Position numbers and translations under genes: made by a program. From the NCBI GenBank assembly GCA_016718405.1, contig JADKDJ010000035.1, positions 62,001 through 126,000 on the forward strand: 64,000 nt of DNA, in the 5' to 3' direction. Shown here piece by piece: positions 42,827-52,303 of the stretch (the first letter of the stretch is position 1; every line of letters begins with the position of its first letter). The stretch comes from Candidatus Rhodoferax odensensis (GTDB lineage Bacteria > Pseudomonadota > Gammaproteobacteria > Burkholderiales > Burkholderiaceae_C). Under the pieces are notes generated by a model that saw only the letters and a program-made list of their open reading frames with translations, was not told where the DNA came from and made no database searches.

Positions 42827-43924
42827 TCAGGCCACCCCAATCTGCGGCACCAGGCTGCCCGCCGCCTGCCCACTCTTAAGCGCCGCGGTAAACGCCAGCA
42901 TGCGATCGATCGGTAGCCGCGCGCGCAGACCCAAGGCGGGGTCAACATGGACCTCGTTGTTGCCCCTCTCCAGCACACTGGCCACACCGGCCAAGCCATT
43001 CATGGCCATCCAGGGGCAGTGGGCGCAGCTCTTGCACGTGGCGCTGTTGCCGGCGGTAGGGGCCTCAATGAAAGTCTTGCCGGGGTTCAGCGTGCGCAGC
43101 TTGTGCATCATGCCTTTGTCGGTCGCGACGATGAACTCGGGCGCGTCCAGCTCCTTCGCCGCTCGGAGGATGGCCGAGGTGGAGCCCACCGCGTCGGCCA
43201 GCGCCACCACGTCGGCTGGCGACTCGGGGTGCACCAGCACCCGCGCCTTGGGGTGTTCCTTCATCAGGGCCTGCAGCTCAAAGGCCTTGAATTCGTCATG
43301 CACGATGCAGGAGCCCCCCCAGAACACCATGTCGGCGCCGGTCTCGCGCTGGATGTAGCCGCCCAGATGCTTGTCCGGCGCCCACAGAATTTTGTGGCCC
43401 TTGTCCTTGAGTGCACGCACGATGTCCAGGGCACAGCTGGAGGTGACCAACCAATCCGAGCGCGCTTTCACCGCCGCGCTGGTGTTGGCGTAGACCACCA
43501 CGGTGCGATCCGGGTGGGCGTCGCAAAAGGCCGAGAATTCGTCGATCGGGCAACCCAGATCGAGTGAACACGTCGCATCCAGGTCGGGCATCAGCACGCG
43601 CTTCTCGGGCGACAGGATCTTGGATGTTTCGCCCATGAAACGCACGCCCGAGACCACCAACGTGGTGGCCGGGTGGTCGCGCCCGAAGCGCGCCATCTCC
43701 AGCGAATCGCTGACCAGGCCGCCCGTGGCCTCGGCCAGATCCTGCAGGTCCGGGTGCACGTAGTAGTGCGACACCATCACCGCGTTCTTTTCCTTAAGCA
43801 AACGCGCGATGCGCTCCTTCAGGGCCGCGCGTTCACTCGGCGAGGGCTCCACCGGCACACGCGCCCAAGCATGGCGCGTGGCGCAGGCGGGCTGCTCGTA
43901 TTCAACGTCGATCACTGAGTTCAT
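42827..43924 (-). CDS. nadA: Quinolinate synthase
   Basis: A 365-residue [4Fe-4S] enzyme that condenses iminoaspartate with dihydroxyacetone phosphate. Family signatures are VSHYYVHPDLQDLAEATGG, VSGVRFMGETSKILSP, CSLDLGCP, WGGSCIVHDEF, VHPESP and GNSATCKSCAHCPWMAMN; the cluster cysteines lie in the CSLDLGC, GGSC and CKSCAHCPWM regions. The ATG at 43924 is chosen here. It is encoded downstream of nadC with a 4-nt ATGA overlap. With nadB at 28.3 kb the de novo NAD route is complete in this window. Confidence 0.96.
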   Translation of the reverse strand: MNSVIDVEYEQPACATRHAWARVPVEPSPSERAALKERIARLLKEKNAVMVSHYYVHPDLQDLAEATGGLVSDSLEMARFGRDHPATTLVVSGVRFMGETSKILSPEKRVLMPDLDATCSLDLGCPIDEFSAFCDAHPDRTVVVYANTSAAVKARSDWLVTSSCALDIVRALKDKGHKILWAPDKHLGGYIQRETGADMVFWGGSCIVHDEFKAFELQALMKEHPKARVLVHPESPADVVALADAVGSTSAILRAAKELDAPEFIVATDKGMMHKLRTLNPGKTFIEAPTAGNSATCKSCAHCPWMAMNGLAGVASVLERGNNEVHVDPALGLRARLPIDRMLAFTAALKSGQAAGSLVPQIGVA

Positions 43925-44796
43925 GCTTGGTCGTCCGCAAAGCGCATCGAAAAATCGGTGGCCTGCACATCCTTGGTCAGGGCGCCAATGGAGATGCGGT
44001 CCACACCGGTGGCGGCGATGTCGCGCACGGTAGCCAGGTTGACGCCACCGGAGACTTCCAGCACCGCGCGACCGGCGTTGATCTGTACCGCCTGGCGCAA
44101 CAGGTCCAGGCTCATGTTGTCGAGCAGCACCATCTTGGCGCCAGCGGCCAGCGCTTCGTCGAGCTGGACCAGCGTTTCGACCTCGATCTCAATGAACTTG
44201 GCGGTCTTGGCCAACGCCGCTGCGCGCTGCAAGGCCGCAGTGACGCCGCCAGCCGCGGCAATGTGGTTCTCCTTGATCAGCACCGCATCGAACAGGCCGA
44301 TGCGGTGATTGGTGCCGCCGCCAGTTCGCACCGCATACTTCTGCGCGAGGCGCAGGCCCGGCAAGGTCTTGCGGGTATCCACGATCTGCGCCTGATTGCC
44401 CGGCACCGAGCGCACCGCCTGCACATAGGTCGCGGTCTTGGTGGCCACGGCGCTGAGCAATTGCAGAAAGTTCAGGCAGATGCGTTCAGCCGTCAACAGC
44501 GCTTGCGCCTGGCCCTGGATTTCCAGCACCACCTGGTCAGCCTTGCAATGCTGGCCCTCGGCCACGTGCCAACGCAATGTGGCGCTGGGATCCAGCGCGT
44601 GCAGAGCCGCCTGCGCCCACGGAGCACCGCAAATGACGGCCGCCTCGCGCGCCAGCACGCGGGCCTGCGCGCGGCGAGTGGGGTCGATCAAGGTGGCAGT
44701 CAGGTCGCCGCCGCCTACATCCTCACTCAGGGCACGGCGGGCATCAGTCTGGGCCAACGCGGCGATCTGGATGGGGGAGAAATCAAAGTCAGTCAT
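43921..44796 (-). CDS. nadC: Nicotinate-nucleotide pyrophosphorylase (carboxylating)
   Basis: A 291-residue quinolinate phosphoribosyltransferase. It has EDVGGGDLTATLI near the N-terminus, TAERICLNFLQLLSAVAT, DTRKTLPGLRLAQKYAVRTGGGTNHRIGL and ENHIAAAGG, then VLLDNMSLDLLR and EVSGGVNLATVRDIAATGVDRISIGALT. ATG 44796 gives the usual N-terminus (an upstream Met would add a few residues). It overlaps nadA by 4 nt, so the order is nadC-nadA. Confidence 0.95.
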   Translation of the reverse strand: MTDFDFSPIQIAALAQTDARRALSEDVGGGDLTATLIDPTRRAQARVLAREAAVICGAPWAQAALHALDPSATLRWHVAEGQHCKADQVVLEIQGQAQALLTAERICLNFLQLLSAVATKTATYVQAVRSVPGNQAQIVDTRKTLPGLRLAQKYAVRTGGGTNHRIGLFDAVLIKENHIAAAGGVTAALQRAAALAKTAKFIEIEVETLVQLDEALAAGAKMVLLDNMSLDLLRQAVQINAGRAVLEVSGGVNLATVRDIAATGVDRISIGALTKDVQATDFSMRFADDQA

Positions 44797-44905
44797 GATG
44801 GCATCAAGCATAGCGCCAACGCGCCGCGCCGCAACCCGTGAGGGGGATCGTGCGGCATTGGCGGACGGACTGCAAGTGTTTCCAGCATGCAAGCGATCCG
44901 TCGCG

Positions 44906-45920
44906 CTAGAGCAGTTCCATGGTGGGCTCGCGCCCCATCAACAGCCCAACGGCCTGATGGGGTCGGATCTGGCCATCAAGCAACGCAACCACCGCCTCGG
45001 CAATCGGCATCTCCAGGTCAACCGCGCGCGCCCGCTGAACCACGGTGCGTGCGCAGTACACCCTCGGCCACATGACCCAGCGAGTCCAACGCCTGCTGCA
45101 GGGTTTGGCCGCTGGCCATCGCCAGCCCCACTTTGCGGTTGCGCGACAAGTCGCCGGTAGCCGTCAGCACCAGATCGCCCAGGCCGCTCAAGCCCATGAA
45201 GGTGTCCGCCTTGGCGCCCAGGGCAACACCCAGGCGGGTCATTTCGGCCAGGCCACGCGTGATCAGGGCCGCGCGCGCGTTCATGCCCAGACCCAAGCCG
45301 TCACACAGGCCTGTGGCAATGGCCAGCACGTTCTTGACCGCGCCACCAACCTCCACACCGACGATGTCTTCGTTGGCGTAGACGCGCAGACTCGGACTGT
45401 GGAAGGCGTTCACCAGCGATTCGCGCACTGCGGCATGGCTGCTGGCGGCCACCAGCGCGGTGGGCCGCGCCTGCGCCACTTCCTGCGCAAAACTCGGTCC
45501 GCTGAGCACACCTGCTATCAATTGCGGAGCAACTTGTGCTTGTATTTCATGGGCCAGGAGCCCAATCGCACCCGTCGTCGCAGGCTCAAAGCCCTTGCAC
45601 AGCCAGGCTACGGGAACCCGGCAGTTGGCCAGGGTGACCAGCATCTGGCGCAGCGCCGCCATTGGCGTGGCGATCACCACCAGATCAGCGCCGCTTGCCA
45701 AGCCGGCCAGTTGATCTGGCCCGCCAGCGCTGATCGCCAATGCCGGGGGCAGGCTCAGACCAGGCAGGTAGCGGGCGTTCTCGCGCTGGGCGAGCATGCC
45801 TGTTGCCATGGCTTGATCGCGCAGCCACAGCGTGACGCCGTGGCGCGCGTTTGGCTGGCTTGCCGCGCTGATGGCCAAGGCGGTGCCCCAGGCCCCCGCC
45901 CCCAGCACAAGGATTTTCAT
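44906..45920 (-). pseudogene. gpsA: Glycerol-3-phosphate dehydrogenase gene with a frameshift near its 3' end
   Basis: The frame from ATG 45920 gives a normal NAD(P)-dependent GpsA: KILVLGAGAWGTALA, LCKGFEP, VLSGPSFAQEVAQARPTAL, VGGAVKNVLAIATGLCDGLGLGMNARAAL and GLGDLVLTATGDLSRNRKVG. After GHVAEGV it runs out of frame and stops at 45018. The expected ending (YCARTVVQRARAVDLEMPIAEA, then LLMGREPTMEL, stop at 44906) continues in another frame. The shift is at about 45059 (one base gained or two lost). The enzyme makes sn-glycerol-3-phosphate for phospholipids and is normally essential, so a sequence error is the likelier reading; otherwise the last about 50 residues are lost. Confidence 0.75.
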
Positions 45921-45962
45921 GGGACCTGCCAAGCGGTTAGCTGCTGCTGGCTGCCCAGCGTC

Positions 45963-46433
45963 TTACTGCGTAACGGGAGCGGTGGCGCCGGCGCCAGCCT
46001 GGGCGGCCAATTGCGCTTGCTGTTGCTCGTACATCGCCTGGAAATTGATCTCGGCCAGATGCACGGGCGGAAAACCGCCACGCTGGATCAGATCGGCGAC
46101 GTTGCCGCGCAGGTAGGGGTACACGATTTGCGGGCAAGCGATTCCCATGACCTGAGACATCTGCTCCTGCGGCAGATTGCGAATCTCAAAAATGCCGGCC
46201 TGTGTGGCCTCCACCAGAAACACCGTCTTGTCCTTGATCTTGGTCTGCACCGTGGCGCGCACGCTGACCTCAAAAATGCCATCGGCCACCGGGGCTGCAT
46301 TGACGCCGAGCTGGATGTCGACGGTCGGCGCTTCCTGCTCCAGCAGAATGGCCGGCGAATTGGGCTGCTCCAGCGACGCCTCCTTGAGGTAGACACGTTG
46401 AATCTGGAAAACGGGAGTCTCTTGATCTGCCAT
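45963..46433 (-). CDS. secB: Protein-export chaperone SecB
   Basis: A 156-residue tetrameric chaperone that keeps preproteins unfolded and hands them to SecA. Family features are FQIQRVYLKEASLEQPNSP, the acidic binding surface, FLVEATQAGIFEIRN, LRGNVADLIQRGGFPPVHLAEINF and a Gln/Ala-rich tail. ATG 46433 is the family start (MADQE). A terminator separates it from grxC upstream. Confidence 0.95.
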   Translation of the reverse strand: MADQETPVFQIQRVYLKEASLEQPNSPAILLEQEAPTVDIQLGVNAAPVADGIFEVSVRATVQTKIKDKTVFLVEATQAGIFEIRNLPQEQMSQVMGIACPQIVYPYLRGNVADLIQRGGFPPVHLAEINFQAMYEQQQAQLAAQAGAGATAPVTQ

Positions 46434-46449
46434 GGTGCTCTTTCGGGTC

Positions 46450-46485
46450 AAAATAAAGCCCGCTGCCGGTCGGTCCTAAGCGGGC
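46450..46485 (-). terminator. Rho-independent terminator after grxC
   Basis: On the minus strand GCCCGCT pairs with AGCGGGC (46479-46485 with 46458-46464) around a 14-nt loop, followed directly by TTTATTTT. It lies between the grxC stop and the secB start. Confidence 0.75.
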
Positions 46486-46561
46486 GTGTGATGGATTGAA
46501 TCGCGCATTATCTCAGGTGCGCGCGCTGCGGAAAAAATCAGCGTCTGCGCAAGACCCGGCT

Positions 46562-46822
46562 TCAGGCTGCGTTGAGCAGGGGAAGCAACTCCCCCCTGCC
46601 GTCAAGTGCCACCAGATCGTCGCATCCACCCACATGGGTTGGCCCGATGAAAATCTGCGGCACGGTGCGTCGGCCGGTGATCGCCATCATGGTGTCGCGC
46701 TGCTGCGGGTCAGTGTCGATGCGAATCTCTTCAATCTGCTGCACACCCTTGGCCTTGAGAATCTGCTTGGCACGTACACAGTAAGGGCAGACTGCGGTGG
46801 TGTACATCTTGACGGTTTGCAT
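46562..46822 (-). CDS. grxC: Glutaredoxin 3
   Basis: An 86-residue monothiol/dithiol oxidoreductase with a CPYC active site (12-15), the TVPQIFIG cis-Pro segment and the GGCDDLVAL glutathione-binding end. It reduces disulfides and mixed glutathione disulfides. It lies in a block on one strand with the rhodanese gene upstream (63 nt gap) and secB downstream. Confidence 0.95.
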   Translation of the reverse strand: MQTVKMYTTAVCPYCVRAKQILKAKGVQQIEEIRIDTDPQQRDTMMAITGRRTVPQIFIGPTHVGGCDDLVALDGRGELLPLLNAA

Positions 46823-46885
46823 GACTGGGAGCTTTCGGAGTCAGGTTATCAAAGGCGGGGCCAGGGGCGGACAGCCCGGCGCCGC

Positions 46886-47293
46886 TTAGCCTTTTTCGAC
46901 CGGGAGGTTATCGCGTTTCCAGGCGGACAGCCCGCCGGCGAGCGATTGGGCCTTTTCGTAGCCCAGTTTCTTGGCAACAGCCAGGGCGCGCCCGGCGCGC
47001 GCACCGGTTTGACAAACCAGGATCAGCGGCAGGGTCTTGTTCTTGACCAACTGCGGCAAGCGCTCCTCCAATTGGTTGAGCGCAATGTGCTTGGCGCCAC
47101 CGACGTGGCCCGCCGCGAATTCTTCGGCCTCGCAGACGTCAACCACCACCGCCTTCTCACGGTTGATCAGTTGCACCGCCTGAGCCGTGGTCAAGCCCCC
47201 TTGCGAGGCGCCCTGCAGCAGCGGCCACAGCAACATGCCGCCGGAGGCCAGGGCGACCGAGATCAGCATCCAGTTGTCCAAAATAAATTTCAC
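46886..47293 (-). CDS. Membrane-anchored rhodanese-like protein
   Basis: A 135-residue protein. One N-terminal membrane helix (MLISVALASGGMLLWPLL) anchors a rhodanese domain with VVVDVCEAEEFAAGHVGGAKHI, the active-site Cys in LVCQTGARAG and an LAGGLSAW end. It is of the YibN type found before grxC and secB in proteobacteria. It probably transfers sulfur as a persulfide; the acceptor is unknown. Confidence 0.9.
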   Translation of the reverse strand: MKFILDNWMLISVALASGGMLLWPLLQGASQGGLTTAQAVQLINREKAVVVDVCEAEEFAAGHVGGAKHIALNQLEERLPQLVKNKTLPLILVCQTGARAGRALAVAKKLGYEKAQSLAGGLSAWKRDNLPVEKG

Positions 47294-47433
47294 TTTGTTC
47301 CTTGTTACGAGCCACGGATAAACCGTCCATTTTAGAATGCTGGGGTTGGTGCCGCCTCGATCGTCCTATTTTGGGCCGACGGGCCACTGCCGCAGCCCAA
47401 CGCCACCACTTTGACACCCCAAACCAAGACGCC

Positions 47434-48178
47434 ATGTACAAGCTCGTTCTGATTCGCCACGGTGAGTCCACCTGGAACCTCGACAACCGATTTACCGGCT
47501 GGACCGACGTTGATTTGACCGCCACCGGCATTGAGCAGGCCAAAAGTGCGGGCCGCCTGCTCAAGGCTGATGGCTACGATTTTGATGTCTGCTACACCAG
47601 CGTGCTCAAGCGTGCCACCCGCACCCTGTGGCACTGTGCTGGATGAAATGGACCGCACCTGGCTGCCGGTGGTGAACGATTGGCGTTTGAACGAGCGCCA
47701 CTACGGCGCGCTGCAGGGCCTGAACAAGGCCGAAGTGGCCAAGCAGTATGGCGACGACCAGGTGCTGGTCTGGCGCCGCAGCTACGACACGCCGCCACCT
47801 GCGCTACAGGCCAACGACCCGCGCTGCGAACGCGCCGACCCTCGCTACGCCAAGCTCAAACCCGAGCAGGTGCCGCTGACGGAATGCCTCAAAGACACGG
47901 TTGAACGCGTCATGCCGTTCTGGAACGAGGCGCTGGCGCCCGCCATCAAGGCCGGTAAACGCGTGGTGGTGGCGGCGCACGGCAACTCGATTCGCGCCCT
48001 GGTCAAGTACCTCGACAACATCTCGGACACGGAGATCGTGGGCCTGAACATCCCCAACGGAATTCCCTTGGTGTACGAACTCGACGCCGACCTCAAACCG
48101 CTGCGCCACTACTACCTTGGTGACGCCGAGGCAGCGGCCAAGGCCGCCGCCGCAGTGGCGGCGCAGGGCAAAGCCTGA
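47434..48178 (+). pseudogene. gpmA: 2,3-bisphosphoglycerate-dependent phosphoglycerate mutase gene with one frameshift
   Basis: The ATG at 47434 opens KLVLIRHGESTWNLDNRFTGWTDVDLT (the catalytic His lies in RHGES) and reaches SVLKRATRTLWH, then stops at 47644. The remaining protein (VLDEMDRTWLPVVNDWRLNERHYGALQGLNKAE, then VVVAAHGNSIRALVKYLD) follows in another frame to 48178. One extra T at about 47635 explains it, and the restored protein would be about 247 residues. GpmA interconverts 3- and 2-phosphoglycerate in glycolysis. A sequencing error is likely, since every other part is conserved; if real, the cell needs GpmI or another mutase. Confidence 0.78.
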
Positions 48179-48245
48179 AACAGCCACGGAACCACCTCGC
48201 CGAAGCCGCCTCCAAGGTGTATATTGGCTTGAAACTGGATTGCTT

Positions 48246-49706
48246 ATGGGTCAGAAACTGAAAATCGTCGGATGGGTCTCGCTGGGGGTGATGGCTGGCG
48301 CGCTGACCACGGTCTCCTTGCAGACCGTGGCGCGTGGAACCTTGGCGCCGTTGCCGCTGGAGGAACTGCAGCAGCTCGCCAGCGTGTTCGGCATGATCAA
48401 AAGCAACTACGTCGAGCCAGTCGACGACAAGAAGCTCATCACCGACGCGATTGCCGGCATGGTATCCAGCCTGGACCCGCACTCTGTTTACCTGGACAAG
48501 AAGGCGCTCAAGGAATTCAACGAAGGCACGACCGGCCGGTTTGTCGGCGTGGGCATCGAAATCACCCAGGAAGACGGCCTGATCAAGGTGGTATCGCCAA
48601 TCGAGGGCTCCCCCGCCTACCGTGCCGGCTTGAAGCCCAACGACCTGATTACCCGCATCGATGACACGGCCGTCAAGGGCCTGACGCTCAACGAAAGTGT
48701 CAAACGCATGCGCGGCGAACCCAACACCAAGGTGGTGCTGACGATATTTCGCAAGGGCGACAACCGCACCTTCCCGGTAACCATCGTCCGCGAAGAAATC
48801 CGCACGCAATCGGTGCGCGGCAAGGTGATTGAACCGGGCTACGCCTGGGTGCGCCTGAGCCAGTTTCAGGAGCGCACGGTGGAGGACTTCGTGCGCAAGA
48901 TCGACGAGATCTACAAGCAGGAGCCGCAGCTCAAGGGCCTGGTGCTGGACCTGCGCAATGACCCTGGTGGCTACCTCGATGCGGCGGTGGCAATCTCGGC
49001 CGCCTTCCTGCCGGAAAACGTCACCGTGGTGTCGGCCAACGGTCAATTGGCGGAAAGCAAGTTCACCTACAAGGCGGCACCCGAGTTCTACCAACGCCGG
49101 GGCGGACCCGATGCACTCAAACGGCTGCCAGCGGCACTCAAGAAAGTGCCGTTGGTGGTGCTGGTCAACGAGGGCTCGGCATCGGCCAGCGAGATCGTCG
49201 CTGGCGCATTGCAAGACCACAAACGCGCCTCGGTGCTGGGCAACCAGACGTTTGGCAAGGGGTCGGTGCAAACGGCGGTGTGCCTGGACTCGGCCTACCG
49301 CATGGACAACTGCCCCAACGCGGCGCTCAAGCTCACCACCAGCCGCTACTACACGCCCAGCGGCCGCTCGATTCAAGCCAAGGGTATCGTGCCGGACGTG
49401 ATGGTTGACGAGAGCGAGGAAGGCAACCTGTTCGCCGCGCTGCGTACGCGCGAAGCCGACCTGGAGAAACACCTCAGCAACGGTCAGGGCGAAGAAAAGA
49501 AGGACGAAGCCCGCGAGAAAGCGCGCGAAGAGGCGCGCAAGCGGCTTGAAGATGATGCCAAGAAGCCCCTGGCAGACCGACGCTTGCCCGAATACGGCAC
49601 TGACAAAGACTTTCAGCTGGCGCAGGCGATCAACCAGTTGAAGGGTCGCCCCGTCATGGTCAGCAAGATCATGACTGAACGCGCTGAAGAAAAGAAAGAG
49701 AACTGA
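48246..49706 (+). CDS. ctpA: C-terminal processing peptidase, S41 family
   Basis: A 486-residue periplasmic protease. An uncleaved or cleavable N-terminal hydrophobic segment (about 6-27) is followed by a PDZ domain (about 90-175) and the S41 domain. The catalytic Ser is in NEGSASASEIVAGAL and the Lys in GNQTFGKGSVQT. The last 80 residues are highly charged (EEKKDEAREKAREEARKR), likely a coiled coil. ATG 48246 starts the membrane segment. It is 68 nt after gpmA and 10 nt before moeB. Confidence 0.93.
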   Translation: MGQKLKIVGWVSLGVMAGALTTVSLQTVARGTLAPLPLEELQQLASVFGMIKSNYVEPVDDKKLITDAIAGMVSSLDPHSVYLDKKALKEFNEGTTGRFVGVGIEITQEDGLIKVVSPIEGSPAYRAGLKPNDLITRIDDTAVKGLTLNESVKRMRGEPNTKVVLTIFRKGDNRTFPVTIVREEIRTQSVRGKVIEPGYAWVRLSQFQERTVEDFVRKIDEIYKQEPQLKGLVLDLRNDPGGYLDAAVAISAAFLPENVTVVSANGQLAESKFTYKAAPEFYQRRGGPDALKRLPAALKKVPLVVLVNEGSASASEIVAGALQDHKRASVLGNQTFGKGSVQTAVCLDSAYRMDNCPNAALKLTTSRYYTPSGRSIQAKGIVPDVMVDESEEGNLFAALRTREADLEKHLSNGQGEEKKDEAREKAREEARKRLEDDAKKPLADRRLPEYGTDKDFQLAQAINQLKGRPVMVSKIMTERAEEKKEN

Positions 49707-49716
49707 AGCCGGTCCC

Positions 49717-50469
49717 ATGACGGACGACCAGCTGCTGCGCTATTCGCGCCATATCCTGCTCAACGAAATCGGAGTCGATGGGCAAGAACGAATCAGCCAG
49801 GGCCGGGTACTAGTCGTCGGTCTGGGCGGTCTGGGCTCGCCGGTGGCGCTGTATCTGGCGTCGGCCGGCGTCGGCCACATGACCCTGGTCGACCATGACA
49901 CCGTGGACCTGACCAACCTGCAGCGCCAAGTGGCGCACACCATGGCGCACCTTGGGCGCAGCAAAGTGCTGTCAGCGCAAGCTGCGATTCACGCCATCAA
50001 TCCGCACGTCGAAGTCTCGCCCTTGCCGATAAAGGCCGACGCCGAACTTCTGGAGCGACTTGTGCCGGGTGCCGATCTGGTTCTGGACTGCAGTGACAAC
50101 TTCGCCACGCGCCACGCCATCAACGCGGCTTGTGTGGCACACGGCAAGCCCTTGGTATCGGGCGCTGCGATCCGTTTCGACGGCCAAATCAGTGTCTACG
50201 ACCCGCGCGACACGAGCTCACCGTGCTACGCCTGCGTTTTTCCGCCGGACGCATCCGTTGGCGAGACCCGCTGCGCCACCATGGGTGTTTTTGCGCCGCT
50301 GGTGGGCATCATTGGCACCATGCAGGCCGCCGAAGCGCTCAAGCTGCTCAGTGGCGCCGGTCAAAGCCTGGCCGGGCGGCTGCTGATGCTTGATGGGCGG
50401 CACATGGCCTTTACCGAAGTGCGTGTGCCGCGCGATCCCAAGTGCCCGGTGTGCGAGGGTCGGCCGTAG
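49717..50469 (+). CDS. moeB: HesA/MoeB/ThiF family adenylyltransferase
   Basis: A 250-residue E1-like enzyme that adenylates the C-terminal Gly of MoaD or ThiS. It has RYSRHILLNEIG at the start, VLVVGLGGLGSPVALYLASAGVG (ATP binding), DLTNLQRQ, DCSDNFATRHAIN, and the zinc pairs CYAC and CPVC. The family cannot be split into MoeB and ThiF from sequence alone. It starts 10 nt after ctpA. Confidence 0.9.
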   Translation: MTDDQLLRYSRHILLNEIGVDGQERISQGRVLVVGLGGLGSPVALYLASAGVGHMTLVDHDTVDLTNLQRQVAHTMAHLGRSKVLSAQAAIHAINPHVEVSPLPIKADAELLERLVPGADLVLDCSDNFATRHAINAACVAHGKPLVSGAAIRFDGQISVYDPRDTSSPCYACVFPPDASVGETRCATMGVFAPLVGIIGTMQAAEALKLLSGAGQSLAGRLLMLDGRHMAFTEVRVPRDPKCPVCEGRP

Positions 50470-50569
50470 TCCGCAAAGGCCAGGACTGCCACCCAAACCG
50501 GGCGGAATTCACGGCATGGCGGCCAAGTGATGCTGTTAGACTTTCAGCGCACACGACCAAACCTGCACA

Positions 50570-51367
50570 ATGTCCACCGCGACGGCAAGCTCTCTGGTAG
50601 ATCCGCACGCACTGCGGTTGGACGACGCCCGCGCCCTGCTCGAACACGGCGGAGACAGTGCAACTCTGCCAAAGCTGCATGATTCCCCCACAGCCTATCT
50701 GCAGGCCGTGATCGATGCCCTGTGCGAGTTGTCGCTCAAGGACCCTTTGACCGGCCTGGCCAATCGGCGGCACTTTCGCGCCGTACTGGAGCGCGCCATC
50801 GACGTCGTTGCGCGCTCGGGCGAGTCCGCGCTGTTGCTGATGCTCGACATCGATCACTTCAAGAAAATCAATGACACACACGGTCATCTCGCCGGTGACC
50901 AGGTGTTGCAAGCTATGGCGAAATGCCTGTCGGGCTGCGTGCGCCCGATGGACACCGTGGCTCGCTATGGCGGGGAAGAGTTTGCCGTCGTGATGCCCAA
51001 CTGTCAGGTCTCCTACGGAGAAACAGTCGCCGAGCGCATTCGACGTGCGGTGGAGGAACTCGTGATCGCCGTGACACCATCGGTGACGGTCCGCATCACG
51101 GTCAGCATCGGCGGCGCCTACGCGCCTGAATGGGTTCGCTCCACCAGCAATCTGTGGACGGAGCGCGCTGATGTGCAGCTCTATCGCGCCAAGACCGAAG
51201 GTCGCAACCGGGTATTCATTGACCAGCAGCCGGTGGTCGCCGTCAGCGCCGAGGAGAAGAACCTGTTGTTCGGGCACCTCGCCTTGGGCGAACCTGCCTG
51301 GATCGAGAGCCTGCCCAGTGACATATCGGTCGCGCCTCAGGGTGCGGCCACGGACAAGTTCCAGTAA
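50570..51367 (+). CDS. GGDEF diguanylate cyclase
   Basis: A 265-residue cytoplasmic cyclase. The N-terminal 50 residues are helical with no known sensor, then comes a GGDEF domain with DPLTGLANRRHF, MLDIDHFKKINDTHGH, the active site GGEEF (134-138) and an RxxD inhibitory site (RPMD, 125-128). It should be catalytically active and product-inhibited. A C-terminal tail of about 40 residues follows the domain. The ParA/FlhG-like gene starts 47 nt later, so the two may be co-transcribed. Confidence 0.92.
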   Translation: MSTATASSLVDPHALRLDDARALLEHGGDSATLPKLHDSPTAYLQAVIDALCELSLKDPLTGLANRRHFRAVLERAIDVVARSGESALLLMLDIDHFKKINDTHGHLAGDQVLQAMAKCLSGCVRPMDTVARYGGEEFAVVMPNCQVSYGETVAERIRRAVEELVIAVTPSVTVRITVSIGGAYAPEWVRSTSNLWTERADVQLYRAKTEGRNRVFIDQQPVVAVSAEEKNLLFGHLALGEPAWIESLPSDISVAPQGAATDKFQ

Positions 51368-51414
51368 AGACAAGCGTCGACAAAAACGATGTTGGAACCA
51401 GATGAGGCCAATCG

Positions 51415-52248
51415 ATGACTGATACACCAAGCCCCGCAGCAGCGCCTGCGGCCGCTGCCAATGTGCCGCTCAGGCCACTCGGGAAAGTCGTTGCGGTGAC
51501 CAGCGGCAAGGGCGGCGTGGGCAAGACTTTTGTCTCGGCCAATCTGGCGGCGGCCCTGGCCAAGCATGGCCTCAAGGTACTGGTGCTCGATGCCGACCTG
51601 GGACTGGCCAACCTGGACGTGGTGCTGAACCTGTACCCCAAGATCACCTTGCACGACGTGTTCACCGGCAAGGCCAAGCTGGCCGATGCCATCATCAAGG
51701 CGCCAGGCGGCTTCTCGGTGCTGCTGGCAGGCTCGGGCATGGTCGAGTACTCGCGCCTGACACCGGAGGTGCGCGACGACTTCCTGCGCATCATGAATGG
51801 CCTGGTGCCGCACTACGACGTGGTGCTGCTCGACACGGGCGCGGGCATTTCGGACGTGGTGCTGTTCGCGGTGTCGCTGGCCTCGGAGGTATTGGTGGTG
51901 GCAACGCCAGAACCCACTTCGCTGACCGACGCCTACGCCACCATCAAGGTGCTGGTGGGTCAGCAGAAGCGCCAGAGCATCCGCCTGATCGTCAACCAGA
52001 CGGCCCGCCTTGGAGACGGTCGCGCCATCACCACACAATTGCAGCAGGTGGTGGACCGGTTTGTGGCGACGGAGCCTGGCCGACCCATCCGTCTGCTGCA
52101 TCTCGGCGATATTCCAGCCGACCCGATGGTTCGCCAGGCCGTGATGCGGCGTCAGTTGTTGATGCAAAACACCCCTGGCTGCCCGGCCGGCCTGGCCATC
52201 TCCCAACTGGCCATCAAGCTGCAGGAAACGGTGCTGCCGAAAAACTGA
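51415..52248 (+). CDS. MinD/ParA-family ATPase, FlhG-like
   Basis: A 277-residue P-loop ATPase. It has an Ala/Pro-rich start, the deviant Walker A GKGGVGKTFVSANLA, VLVLDADLGLANLDVVL, VLLDTGAGIS and ATPEPTSLTDAYATIKVL. DADLGLANLD and PTSLTDAYA are typical of FlhG/FleN, which control flagellar number and place, but no flagellar gene is in the window. Other ParA-like roles are possible. The first copy of the R1 repeat overlaps its stop codon. Confidence 0.88.
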   Translation: MTDTPSPAAAPAAAANVPLRPLGKVVAVTSGKGGVGKTFVSANLAAALAKHGLKVLVLDADLGLANLDVVLNLYPKITLHDVFTGKAKLADAIIKAPGGFSVLLAGSGMVEYSRLTPEVRDDFLRIMNGLVPHYDVVLLDTGAGISDVVLFAVSLASEVLVVATPEPTSLTDAYATIKVLVGQQKRQSIRLIVNQTARLGDGRAITTQLQQVVDRFVATEPGRPIRLLHLGDIPADPMVRQAVMRRQLLMQNTPGCPAGLAISQLAIKLQETVLPKN

Positions 52249-52298
52249 AACCTTGCCAGTCAGACGACTTTGCGCAGCAATCGTGCCCCGACCCCAAC
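52246..52298 (+). repeat. Dispersed 53-bp palindromic repeat, family R1 (degenerate copy)
   Basis: It begins at the TGA of the FlhG-like gene and ends ACCCCAAC. The arms are less complementary than in the next copy. Confidence 0.7.
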
Positions 52299-52303
52299 CA
52301 ATC

